This document shows, in pieces, positions 9,223 through 17,014 of a stretch of 64,000 bases of DNA. The position numbers were made by a program, and so were the translations under genes. The stretch is from the NCBI GenBank assembly GCA_019056595.1, contig CP036163.1, positions 2,604,001 to 2,668,000 on the forward strand, in the 5' to 3' direction. Source of the DNA: Pectobacterium atrosepticum. GTDB lineage: Bacteria; Pseudomonadota; Gammaproteobacteria; Enterobacterales; Enterobacteriaceae. Under the pieces are notes generated by a model. It was not told the DNA's origin and ran no database searches. It saw only the letters and a list, made by a program, of their open reading frames with translations. The first letter of the stretch is position 1; every line of letters starts with the position of its first letter.

Positions 9223-9450
9223 CTATTCAGGAACACCGCGCTGCATTAAATAGTCAGCCAGTCCGCTACGCTCACCTGAACTTAGAGGGCTATGTTTTTC
9301 TGTCAGGCCAAGAAGCTCAGCGCGATTCCCTCCAACCGGGGTCGCCACGCTTGATTTCACGTTCTCCCCATATATCACAAGTGCATAGACCCCATTTGGT
9401 AATGACGTCAGCCGAGCATAGCGGCCGACACTAATCTGGTAATCACTCAC
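9223..9450 (-). CDS. Small protein at the prophage right end, unknown
   Basis: 75 residues from a GTG start at 9450; an AGGG-containing purine stretch precedes it. I do not recognise the family. The protein is compact and mixed ('VGRYARLTSLPNGVYALVIYGENVKSS' in the first half, 'SSGERSGLADYLMQRG' at the end), with no membrane segment, no Cys and no signal peptide. It is convergent with the tail operon and sits between the tail terminator and the inferred phage end, a position where temperate phages often carry cargo genes expressed in the lysogen. Real gene is likely but not certain. Confidence 0.5.
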   Translation of the reverse strand: MSDYQISVGRYARLTSLPNGVYALVIYGENVKSSVATPVGGNRAELLGLTEKHSPLSSGERSGLADYLMQRGVPE

Positions 9451-9532
9451 ACGTCACCCTCGCGACTGATATTGCACAATGCTGAATCTCGGTTAAATGG
9501 GGATTATAGCTTATGCGGAATTAATCATGATT

Positions 9533-10324
9533 CTATGCAAAAAAAAACGGCGCGCTACAGTCAAAGCGGCAACCGTCATCGCTAATGCGCCCTGCCCACA
9601 GGTTCATCGCCGGTGAACCAATAAAACTGGCCACGAACAGTGACGCTGGACGGCGGTAAATATCAGACGGTGCGCCGATTTGTTCAGCGATACCTTTATT
9701 CATCACGATGACGCGCTGCGCCAACGTCATAGCTTCGACCTGATCGTGCGTGACGTACAGGCTGGTAGTTTTCAGACGCTGGTGCAGTTGCTGCAATTCC
9801 AGCCGCATCTGTACACGCAGTTTGGCATCCAGATTCGACAACGGTTCATCAAACAGGAACACCGCCGGTTCACGCACAATCGCCCGCCCCATCGCCACGC
9901 GCTGACGCTGGCCGCCCGATAACTCACGCGGTTTGCGTTGCAGCAGCGGCATCAGTTCCAGAATACGTGCCGCTTCTTCCACACGCTCACGAATCTGCGT
10001 CTTACCGAAGCCACGAATTTTCAGGCTGTAAGCCATATTGTCGAACACGTTCATGTGCGGATAAAGCGCGTAATTCTGGAACACCATCGCAATACCGCGA
10101 TCTTTCGGTTCCAGATCGGTGACCCGCTGGTTATCAATATAGATATCGCCGCTGGTGGTACGTTCGAGGCCCGCCACCATGCGCAACAGCGTCGATTTAC
10201 CGCAGCCCGACGGTCCCACCATCACGACGAATTCGCCATCCGCGACGTCCAGATCGATGGGTTGGATAATCTGTGTTTTGCCATCGTAAGACTTGGTGAC
10301 AGCCTGAAGTTTTAAACATGCCAT
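9533..10324 (-). pseudogene. ugpC: ugpC, glycerol-3-phosphate ABC ATPase, 3'-truncated
   Basis: ATP-binding subunit of the UgpBAEC importer for sn-glycerol-3-phosphate and glycerophosphodiesters. 263 residues instead of about 356. The ATPase core is whole: Walker [10 protein letters not shown] at residues 37-45, Q-loop '[13 protein letters not shown]', signature [14 protein letters not shown] near 134, Walker B '[12 protein letters not shown]', H-loop '[10 protein letters not shown]'. After '[11 protein letters not shown]' the protein ends in a short unrelated tail rich in Phe, where family members continue into the C-terminal TOBE/regulatory domain. The break coincides with the inferred end of the Mu-like element, and ugpQ, next in E. 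coli, is missing here. The product might still be made and bind ATP, but loss of the TOBE domain normally impairs regulation and assembly. Sure of identity and truncation; insertion as the cause is inferred. Confidence 0.88.
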
Positions 10325-10349
10325 AAGCGTTTCCGAAATTAGTCTCGAT

Positions 10350-11195
10350 TTATTTTTCGCTGTCGACCAGACCGCGAACGAACCAGCGCTGCATCAGTAG
10401 CACCACCAGCAGCGGCGGCAGCATGGTCAACAGCATCGCGGCCATCACCTGATTCCACTGGGTTGCACCATCACCGGAGGCAATCATGCTTTTAATCCCC
10501 GCAACCGCGGTGCCCAGATTGGCATCGCTAACTATCAGCAGCGGCCACAGATACTGGTTCCAGCCGTAAATGAACGTGATCACGAACAGCGCCGCCAGAT
10601 TGGTCTTCGACAGCGGCAACACCATGTCGAAGAAGAAACGCATCGGGCTGGCACCGTCGATACGCGCCGCTTCCATCAGTTCATCCGGCAGCGTCATAAA
10701 GAACTGGCGAAACAGGAAAGTTGCGGTCGCCGACGCCATCAGCGGCAGCGTTAAACCGGTGTAGCTGTCCATCATGTCCAGCCGCGCGATCACTTCCACC
10801 GTCGGGAAAATACGCACTTCTACCGGCAGCATCAGCGTCAGGAAAATCATCCAGAAGAACAGGTTGCGCAGTGGAAAACGAAAATAAACGATGGCGTAAG
10901 CGGATAGGATCGATACGGTAATTTTGCCTACCGTGATCGCCAGCGCCATGACGAAGCTATTGAGCAGCATTAGCCCGAACGGCGTGGTGTTATTGCCCGC
11001 ACCGTGCAACCAGATATCACGCAGGTTTCCCCACAGGTGCGAACCGGGGATGAGCGTCATCGGAGCCTGAAAGACTTCCTGATTATCCAGCGTGGCGGCG
11101 ACAAACCCCACGTACAGAGGGAACAATACGGCGAGAATGCCGACGATCAGCATGACGTGGCTGAAAATATCTAACCCGCGACGATTCTCAATCAT
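10350..11195 (-). CDS. ugpE: Glycerol-3-phosphate ABC permease UgpE
   Basis: 281 residues, one of the two inner-membrane permeases of the Ugp importer. Six hydrophobic segments, beginning with '[22 protein letters not shown]', and the EAA coupling-helix motif '[22 protein letters not shown]' near residue 190 that contacts UgpC. Highly similar along its whole length to E. coli UgpE, ending 'RGLVDSEK'. Two starts are possible, ATG 11201 and ATG 11195; the latter matches the E. coli N-terminus (MIENR) and has AAGG nine bases upstream. The 26-base gap to ugpA and the 25-base gap to ugpC indicate one operon. Confidence 0.95.
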   Translation of the reverse strand: MIENRRGLDIFSHVMLIVGILAVLFPLYVGFVAATLDNQEVFQAPMTLIPGSHLWGNLRDIWLHGAGNNTTPFGLMLLNSFVMALAITVGKITVSILSAYAIVYFRFPLRNLFFWMIFLTLMLPVEVRIFPTVEVIARLDMMDSYTGLTLPLMASATATFLFRQFFMTLPDELMEAARIDGASPMRFFFDMVLPLSKTNLAALFVITFIYGWNQYLWPLLIVSDANLGTAVAGIKSMIASGDGATQWNQVMAAMLLTMLPPLLVVLLMQRWFVRGLVDSEK

Positions 11196-11221
11196 TGCCA
11201 TTGACCTTCATAGATTCACCT

Positions 11222-12109
11222 TCATTGATAATTCACCTTCCGTTCCACAAAACGGAACTGAATAACGGTCAACCCGATCACCAACAGCATCAGTATCACC
11301 GACTGCGCCGCCGAACTGGACAGATCCAACCCTGCAAAGCCTTCGCGATAAATCTTGTAGATCAGCGTAGTTGTCGACTGCACCGGCCCGCCGGCCGTCG
11401 CGGCATCGATGATTGGGAAGGTATCGAAAAAGGCATACACCAGATTGACGACTAACAGGAAGAAGCTCACCGGCGAGATCATCGGCAGCACCAGATTGAA
11501 GAACCGCCGTACCGGCCCTGCCCCGTCGATCGCGCCCGCTTCCACCAGCGAACGGGGGATCGATTGCAGCGCAGCAAGGAAGAACAAAAAGTTATAGCTA
11601 ATCTGTTTCCACACCGACGCCAGTACGACTAAAAACATCGCCTGCCCGCTGTCCTGCGCGTGGTTCCACGTATAGCCAAGCAGCCCAAGAAAATGGGTAA
11701 TCAGCCCGAGTCCAGGGTTAAACAGAAACATCCACAGCACGGCGGCGACAGCGGGTGCCACGGCATAAGGTAGAATGATCAAGGTCTGATACAGACGGCT
11801 GGCACGGATGACATAGTCCACCAGCGCGGCCAGAAAGAGTGAAATCAGCATGCCAAACCCGGCCACCAGAAAGCTGAATATCAGCGTGGTGTAAAAAGAA
11901 TCAAGGTAGTAGGGGTTATTGAACAGCTGCCGGAAGTTTTCCATGCCGACGAATTCACTGGATAGCCCAAACGGATCCAGATTCTGCACCGAATACCACA
12001 GCGCCTGACCGGCAGGCCAGATAAAGAAAATCACGGTAATCAGCAGTTGAGGTAACACCAGCACGTAGGGCAACCAGCTGCTGCGAAAAACGGGGCGGGA
12101 TGATGTCAT
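11222..12109 (-). CDS. ugpA: Glycerol-3-phosphate ABC permease UgpA
   Basis: 295 residues from ATG 12109 (an ATG at 12121 is also in frame; the shorter form matches the E. coli N-terminus '[10 protein letters not shown]'). Six membrane helices, the first being '[22 protein letters not shown]'. The EAA-type motif '[22 protein letters not shown]' near residue 205 pairs with UgpC. Second gene of ugpBAEC, forming a heterodimeric channel with UgpE. No anomalies seen in this gene, so the Ugp defect is limited to ugpC and whatever lies on the far side of the prophage. Confidence 0.95.
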   Translation of the reverse strand: MTSSRPVFRSSWLPYVLVLPQLLITVIFFIWPAGQALWYSVQNLDPFGLSSEFVGMENFRQLFNNPYYLDSFYTTLIFSFLVAGFGMLISLFLAALVDYVIRASRLYQTLIILPYAVAPAVAAVLWMFLFNPGLGLITHFLGLLGYTWNHAQDSGQAMFLVVLASVWKQISYNFLFFLAALQSIPRSLVEAGAIDGAGPVRRFFNLVLPMISPVSFFLLVVNLVYAFFDTFPIIDAATAGGPVQSTTTLIYKIYREGFAGLDLSSSAAQSVILMLLVIGLTVIQFRFVERKVNYQ

Positions 12110-12181
12110 GCGGTAACTCATTGCAAACAGAAAAGAAACAGGCCGATTCCTTTCGGCCCGATATGACTCAACAGCAGCGTA

Positions 12182-13516
12182 TTACTTCGTTGACTGCTCG
12201 AAGCGACGCAGCAGCGCGTTACCGCGTTCTACCGCGCTATCCAACGCCTGTTGTGGCGTCTTCTTACCTGTCCATACGCTTTCTAATTCTTCATCCACGA
12301 CGGTACGAATTTGCGGCATATTGCCCAAACGCATACCTTTGGTGAACGGCAACGGTGGCTTGTTCAGCATCTGACGCGTAGCAATATCCGCACCGGGGTT
12401 TTTCTCATAGAAGCCCTGCTTCTGCGTCAGCTCATACGCCGCCGTGGTGATCGGCAGGTAACCGGTTTTCTGGTGCCATTCAGCGGCATTTTCTGGCTTC
12501 GCCAGGAATTGCATAAACTCAGCAACGCCTTTGTAGGTCGCCGCATCTTTACCGCCCATCACCCACAGGCTAGCTCCGCCAATAATGGCGTTCTGCGGCG
12601 CGCCTTTAGCATCGGCGTCATACGGCATCATACCGACGCCATAGTTGAACTTGGCATGCTCCCGAATGTTCGCCAGCGAGCCGGAAGACGCGGTCGTCAT
12701 GGCACATTCGCCGTTATAGAACTTCTCGGTCGGCTCATCCTTGCGTCCGAAATAGGTGAAATCACCTTTCTTGTTCATGTCCTGCAACAGCTGAATGTGT
12801 TTGACCTGCGTAGGTTTGTTGAATTCCAGTACCGTATCGGTGCCGTCAAAGCCGTTATTCTTGGTCGCAACGGGCAGACCGTTCCAGGCGCTGAAGTTTT
12901 CAATCTGAATCCAGCCCTGCCAGCCGCTAGCGTAGCCGCACTTCATCCCGGCTGAGCGCAATTTGGCGGTGTAGTCAGCCATTTGCTGCCAGGTTTTCGG
13001 CGGCTGCTCTGGATCTAAACCGGCTTTCTTGAAAGCATCTTTGTTGTAATACAGCACGGGGGTCGAGCTGTTAAATGGCTGCGACAGCAGGTGACCACTC
13101 TTCGCATCGGTGTAATAACCGGAGACGGTCGGTACAAACACCGACTCATCGAAATTAATGCCAGCGTCTTTGAAGACTTCATAGACTGGCTTGATGGCTT
13201 TACTTGCCATCATGGTCGCAGTACCGACTTCATAGACCTGCAAAATAGCGGGCGCATTCCCAGCACGGTAGGCCGCAATCCCGGCAGCCAGGTTCTGTTC
13301 GTAGTTACCTTTATAGACCGGTACAATTTTTACGTCGGTGTGTTCTTTATTAAAACGGTCAGCCAGAGAATTCACTTCTTTCCCTAACTCGCCTTCCATG
13401 GAATGCCAGAAAGGAATATCTGTCGCGGCCTGCGCACCGGCGCTCATCAGCGCGAATGCCACACACGCCGCTGCGGTGCGAATAGCATGTGTTTTACGAA
13501 TTGTGTTGTTGAACAT
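12182..13516 (-). CDS. ugpB: Glycerol-3-phosphate-binding periplasmic protein UgpB
   Basis: 444 residues from ATG 13516, chosen because AGGAG lies six bases upstream; a longer frame starts at 13531. Signal peptide of about 35 residues, with cleavage expected after 'SAGAQA'. The mature protein begins '[18 protein letters not shown]' and is a family 1 solute-binding protein very close to E. coli UgpB, including ligand-pocket segments such as '[22 protein letters not shown]' and '[18 protein letters not shown]' (given in part). First gene of the operon and preceded by a Pho box, so phosphate starvation should induce it. It remains intact although ugpC is truncated. Confidence 0.95.
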   Translation of the reverse strand: MFNNTIRKTHAIRTAAACVAFALMSAGAQAATDIPFWHSMEGELGKEVNSLADRFNKEHTDVKIVPVYKGNYEQNLAAGIAAYRAGNAPAILQVYEVGTATMMASKAIKPVYEVFKDAGINFDESVFVPTVSGYYTDAKSGHLLSQPFNSSTPVLYYNKDAFKKAGLDPEQPPKTWQQMADYTAKLRSAGMKCGYASGWQGWIQIENFSAWNGLPVATKNNGFDGTDTVLEFNKPTQVKHIQLLQDMNKKGDFTYFGRKDEPTEKFYNGECAMTTASSGSLANIREHAKFNYGVGMMPYDADAKGAPQNAIIGGASLWVMGGKDAATYKGVAEFMQFLAKPENAAEWHQKTGYLPITTAAYELTQKQGFYEKNPGADIATRQMLNKPPLPFTKGMRLGNMPQIRTVVDEELESVWTGKKTPQQALDSAVERGNALLRRFEQSTK

Positions 13517-13591
13517 GCCTGTCTCCTGCAATCAATTAAGTTCGCCATCATCACGGCGTTTTTTATGCGAAGGTAAACATGACACGGGCGC

Positions 13592-13631
13592 ATGACAGAA
13601 AAATAACTGGGAGATGACGGAAAAATTACAA
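13592..13631 (-). promoter_or_regulatory. Pho box (PhoB operator) upstream of ugpB
   Basis: On the minus strand four 7-mers occur at exact 11-base spacing: TTGTAAT (13631-13625), CCGTCAT (13620-13614), CAGTTAT (13609-13603) and CTGTCAT (13598-13592). PhoB binds direct repeats of CTGTCAT spaced by four bases of AT-rich sequence, which is this layout. The block ends about 75 bases before the ugpB start. A poorer fifth unit (CCGTGTC, 13587-13581) keeps the register. Known biology: ugp is part of the Pho regulon in enterobacteria. Confidence 0.8.
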
Positions 13632-13771
13632 GGAAAGGAGAGGCATAAGTAAAAACTCACTTATCCTAGGTGAAGTAGATTTTACAGGTTTTCACTACAC
13701 GTGGATGACGGCAGGTGTCACAAGTGGAGAGCTACGTATCTATTCAAACGCACTGGCTACCCCGAACAGGG

Positions 13772-14197
13772 CTATTTTCGAATAACATCAACGACAACGG
13801 TTTTAGGATCTCTGATGATTCCTATATGTATCGTTTTATCTGAATCTGTAGACTTCCAATACTCACCTGTCGTGTCTGTATAACTCAGGGTAAAACCAAG
13901 CGACTTCAAATAAGCGCGTATATTTGTCGCATCATTGGTATTTTGAAACGTAATATTGCTGACTTCCAACGCAGGGCCATCAACCGTGGCATAGCCAAAA
14001 TCATAGACAGAAGAAATGCGCGGGCAATTTTTAATGATCTCGTCCGTCAGCATTTCATATCGTCGGGTGTCCTGTTCCGAATAACGAGAACTCCCCTCTG
14101 TCAGAATGACTATTGCAGGCCAATAATAGATAAGTGGCAAGGCAATTAGGAGTAATACGGCGAGTAATATAATTATCTTTTTTTTCATTTTATTCAA
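13772..14197 (-). CDS. Small membrane-anchored protein, possible immunity protein
   Basis: 141 residues, family not recognised. Residues 5-28 are a single hydrophobic segment after a Lys-rich start ('MNKMKKKIIILLAVLLLIALPLIYYW' in short), without a lipobox Cys, so an N-terminal anchor or uncleaved signal with the remainder in the periplasm is likely. The C-terminal 110 residues are soluble and mixed, with one Cys ('KNCPRISSVYDFGYA'). It overlaps the upstream DUF4056-like gene by eight bases and is more AT-rich than the ugp and otn genes around it. An overlapping downstream gene with a periplasmic domain is a common arrangement for an immunity partner, but no direct evidence supports that here. 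Confidence 0.6.
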   Translation of the reverse strand: MNKMKKKIIILLAVLLLIALPLIYYWPAIVILTEGSSRYSEQDTRRYEMLTDEIIKNCPRISSVYDFGYATVDGPALEVSNITFQNTNDATNIRAYLKSLGFTLSYTDTTGEYWKSTDSDKTIHIGIIRDPKTVVVDVIRK

Positions 14198-14885
14198 AGA
14201 AATGCGTTATAATTTCAGTGCCATCGTAGGATGCAATACCTACATTTCCTGACTTAAAATCATTATAGGGCTGTATTGTTTGCATAAAAGAGGGGAGATA
14301 TCCCAATCGAGGTTGAGCATGCGGCATCTTCTCAGGGTCTGGAAATAAAATAGGGCGGAATCCTATATTTTTGAAATTTCCGATAGGGCCATAAAAATCC
14401 CATCGGTTTAATGCTTCTTCTTTACTCACTGGCCGTAATAAATAAAAAGGGTTAGGAGTAGAAACCACTCGGTAAAAACCTAATAAATCTGAAACAAGAT
14501 CTTCCCCACTAAATCCACTATCTGTAACTAAATTGAATGGAAAAGAGGCCTGCATAGATTCAAACCGTTTCGCAACGGTGAGCATCATAGCAAGTGCAAT
14601 ACTCTGTCTTTCCTGAAGAGATCTTCCTTTTCTTATCCGCCATTTAATAAACCGGTTGATAGTGACACTTCTTCTGAGCCCAATCATGCCTTGTTTATAG
14701 GTCACATCGTAGTATGGCATTCCATCTTCAGTATTCTCTCCGACATACATTTGTTGAATAATATCCTTAATGTCGTCCCCTTTCGCATGGCCTAAATCAA
14801 TCCAACCTAGCACCTCGGTATAAATCAAGCCATATGTCACACCAGAGGCTTGTCGGCCATCAATAATTTCACTACGCACGCTCAT
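14190..14885 (-). CDS. DUF4056-like protein of unknown function
   Basis: 231 residues, no signal peptide or membrane segment, no cysteine. Two segments resemble the DUF4056 family: 'GLIYTEVLGWIDLGHA' (residues about 19-34, the family's GLxYTxxGGxIDLGH motif) and 'SGFSGEDLVSDLLGFYR' (about 122-138, the FSxEDLxSNxxG motif). The conserved His of the first motif is present. Function of the family is unknown to me. Start ATG 14885; AGGAATG-type ribosome site precedes it. AT-rich compared with neighbours, flanked by backbone operons, and co-transcribed with a small membrane-anchored gene, suggesting acquired cargo. Family assignment is from memory of motifs and moderate in certainty. Confidence 0.6.
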   Translation of the reverse strand: MSVRSEIIDGRQASGVTYGLIYTEVLGWIDLGHAKGDDIKDIIQQMYVGENTEDGMPYYDVTYKQGMIGLRRSVTINRFIKWRIRKGRSLQERQSIALAMMLTVAKRFESMQASFPFNLVTDSGFSGEDLVSDLLGFYRVVSTPNPFYLLRPVSKEEALNRWDFYGPIGNFKNIGFRPILFPDPEKMPHAQPRLGYLPSFMQTIQPYNDFKSGNVGIASYDGTEIITHFFE

Positions 14886-15001
14886 TATTTACATTCCTTT
14901 GTTTTTCATGAGTTTATTTAATTAACGACATCACGATAATACGTTTATTTCCACATTGGACTCAAGACGATAGTTAGGCCGTCCCAATTTGGCTATCCTC
15001 C

Positions 15002-15763
15002 TCACCCCGCCACCAGCACCTCCACACCCATTTTGCTCAGCGCCTCTTTGGCGGCGACGGGCAGGCCGTCATCGGTAATGATGCTGTCGAAGACGTCGAG
15101 CGGCGTGGCCAGATGGGTGGCGATGCGGCCGTATTTTGAGGTGTCGCACAGCAAGACGCGTTTTCTGCTGGCTTCCACCGCCGCACGTTTCACGACCACT
15201 TTGTCTTCGTTCGGCGTGGACAGCCCGCGCAGGCTCCATGAGGATGCAGAAATAAACGCAATATCGATAAACAGGTTGCGCAGCGCCTGTGCCACCGCTT
15301 CACCAATGCAGGATTGATTTTCCCGACACAGCGTGCCGCCCGTGTGGATCATACGGCACTGGCTGGACTCAATCAGAAAAGCGGCAATCGCAAAATCGTT
15401 GGTGACAATCAGGAGATCGTCACGCTCGGCCAGTTCGCGCGCTAGCGATAGCGTGGTGGTACCCGCATCCAGATAAATGCAGCTATTCAACGGAATGTGC
15501 TGCGCGGCCAGTTTACCCATCGCTGCTTTTTGCTGGCTGAACATCACGGATTTATCCTGATGCGACGGCTCAGTCGCCAGCCGTTCAGGTGAACGCACGC
15601 CGCCGGAGACGCTCAGCAGCAGGCCGTCTTGTTCCAGTTTTTGCACATCGCGCCGCACCGTCATGTGCGACACGCCCAGCCGCTCAGTCAGCTCGTTAAT
15701 GCTTACCGCGCCGCGCTCGGCGATCAGCGCCAGAATCTGTTGATGACGTTCTACTGGTATCAC
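15002..15763 (-). CDS. ygbI: DeoR-family regulator YgbI
   Basis: 253 residues from a GTG start. N-terminal DeoR-type helix-turn-helix ('GAVSINELTERLGVSHMTVRRDVQKLEQDGLL', residues about 18-50) and a C-terminal sugar-phosphate sensing domain of the ISOCOT fold with 'YLDAGTTTLSLA' and 'VTNDFAIAAFL' motifs. Close to E. coli YgbI throughout. It is divergent from ltnD with a 336-base shared control region, so it most likely represses the tetronate operon until a sugar acid phosphate intermediate binds. The effector is not known from the sequence. Confidence 0.9.
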   Translation of the reverse strand: MIPVERHQQILALIAERGAVSINELTERLGVSHMTVRRDVQKLEQDGLLLSVSGGVRSPERLATEPSHQDKSVMFSQQKAAMGKLAAQHIPLNSCIYLDAGTTTLSLARELAERDDLLIVTNDFAIAAFLIESSQCRMIHTGGTLCRENQSCIGEAVAQALRNLFIDIAFISASSWSLRGLSTPNEDKVVVKRAAVEASRKRVLLCDTSKYGRIATHLATPLDVFDSIITDDGLPVAAKEALSKMGVEVLVAG

Positions 15764-16008
15764 GCTGTCCGTTCCCTGTTTGATAATGCTGGTCTGATAA
15801 AGTCAGTTTGGTAAAGATTGTGAGAAACACCCCGTTTAATGACGATAATTACCATAAATTCACGCCACAAACCACGCCAGACATGACCGTTCTCATCATC
15901 CCCCAGCGTCAAAATAGACATAATCATCTGATAAATAAAACTAATAACGAAAATCACGCAGTAAACGGTGTTCAACTACACTGAATCATCACGATTTAAA
16001 TGTTAATT

Positions 16009-16055
16009 TATGTGATAAAAATCACCACAATTTGTTCTGATAGTCCTTATATTTA
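16009..16055 (+). promoter_or_regulatory. CRP site and promoter for the tetronate operon
   Basis: TGTGA (16011-16015), six bases, TCACC (16022-16026) is nine of ten to the CRP consensus. A TATATT -10 candidate lies at 16048-16053, putting the CRP centre (16018.5) about 41.5 bases before a start near 16060: the geometry of a class II CRP-dependent promoter. No good -35 hexamer is needed or seen. ltnD begins at 16100. The rest of the 15764-16099 gap is AT-rich and should contain YgbI operators, which I could not delimit. Confidence 0.7.
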
Positions 16056-16099
16056 ACACCAGAGCACAAAAAATCACTAATTTTAACAAGGCAACCACG

Positions 16100-17014
16100 A
16101 TGAAAAAGACTTCTGATTATGCTGTCGCCGTTATCGGTCTGGGTTCCATGGGGTTTGGCGCTGCGGCGTCCTGCATCAATGCGGGCCTGACGACATACGG
16201 CGTCGATATCAATCCGCAGGCACTCGAAAAGTTACGTCAGGCGGGTGCGGCGCAGGCTGACACGCGCATTGATGCTTTCGCTGACAAGCTGGATGCCGTG
16301 GTACTGCTGGTGGTGAACGCTACACAGGTGAACGGGATTCTGTTCGGCGAGCCGCAGGTAGCAGCGAAGCTCAAGCCCGGCACCGTGGTCATGGTGTCCT
16401 CAACGATCTCCGCGCAGGATGCCAAAAATATCGAGCAGCGTCTGGCGGAACATCAGCTCGTCATGCTGGATGCGCCGGTATCCGGCGGTGCCGCGAAAGC
16501 CGCCGCAGGCGACATGACGGTAATGGCATCGGGTTCCGATCTGGCGTTTGAGAAACTGAAACCGGTACTCGACGCCGTCGCGGGCAAGGTCTACCGCATC
16601 GGTGAAGAAATTGGGCTGGGCGCAACGGTTAAAATTATTCACCAACTGTTGGCGGGCGTACACATCGCCGCGGGTGCAGAAGCGATGGCGCTGGCCGCCC
16701 GCGCCGATATCCCGTTGGATATCATGTACGACGTGGTAACCAACGCCGCCGGGAATTCCTGGATGTTTGAAAACCGTATGCGCCACGTTGTCGATGGCGA
16801 TTACACGCCGAAATCGGCCGTTGATATCTTCGTCAAAGATCTGGGGTTGGTCACCGATACCGCCAAATCTCTTCATTTCCCGCTGCCGTTGGCCTCTACC
16901 GCGTTCAACATGTTCACCGCCGCCAGCAACGCTGGGTTCGGTAAAGAAGACGACAGCGCGGTCATCAAGATTTTTAACGGCATTACGCTGCCGGAAAAGA
17001 AGGAGGCACCATGA
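16100..17014 (+). CDS. ltnD: L-threonate dehydrogenase
   Basis: 304 residues, beta-hydroxyacid dehydrogenase family (YgbJ). Oxidises L-threonate at C2 with NAD to 2-oxo-tetronate in the cytoplasm. Rossmann motif 'VIGLGSMGFGAAASCINAG' at residues 12-30, substrate motif 'DAPVSGGAAKAAAGDMTVM' near 125-143 and the catalytic-lysine helix 'GLGATVKIIHQLL' near 172-184. A weak AAGG precedes the ATG by about eight bases. First gene of the operon ltnD-otnK-otnC-otnI-ygbN; overlaps otnK by four bases (ATGA). Function is established for homologues in the pathway; here inferred by similarity and operon order. Confidence 0.9.
   Translation: MKKTSDYAVAVIGLGSMGFGAAASCINAGLTTYGVDINPQALEKLRQAGAAQADTRIDAFADKLDAVVLLVVNATQVNGILFGEPQVAAKLKPGTVVMVSSTISAQDAKNIEQRLAEHQLVMLDAPVSGGAAKAAAGDMTVMASGSDLAFEKLKPVLDAVAGKVYRIGEEIGLGATVKIIHQLLAGVHIAAGAEAMALAARADIPLDIMYDVVTNAAGNSWMFENRMRHVVDGDYTPKSAVDIFVKDLGLVTDTAKSLHFPLPLASTAFNMFTAASNAGFGKEDDSAVIKIFNGITLPEKKEAP

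Larger units (their letters stand above)
1..9559 (+). mobile_element. Mu-like prophage or tail island, right part
   Basis: A run of co-oriented, overlapping tail genes in the order of phage Mu: tape measure, gp43, gp44, gp45, gp46, gp47, gp48, tail fibre and fibre assembly. The left part (head, transposase, repressor) lies outside the window, so it could be a full prophage, a remnant or a phage-tail bacteriocin. The right boundary is set at 9559 because ugpC, read from the other side, keeps family sequence up to the codons ending at 9560 and then turns into an unrelated tail. Read inward from there the sequence starts TGTAGCGCG, which resembles the terminal TG and GC-rich start of Mu ends. 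The boundary is an inference; the tail gene content is clear. Confidence 0.75.

Noticed and set aside
8437-9559. Mu-style invertible fibre segment (Gin and gix sites)
   Set aside because: No invertase gene and no inverted second fibre end in this window.
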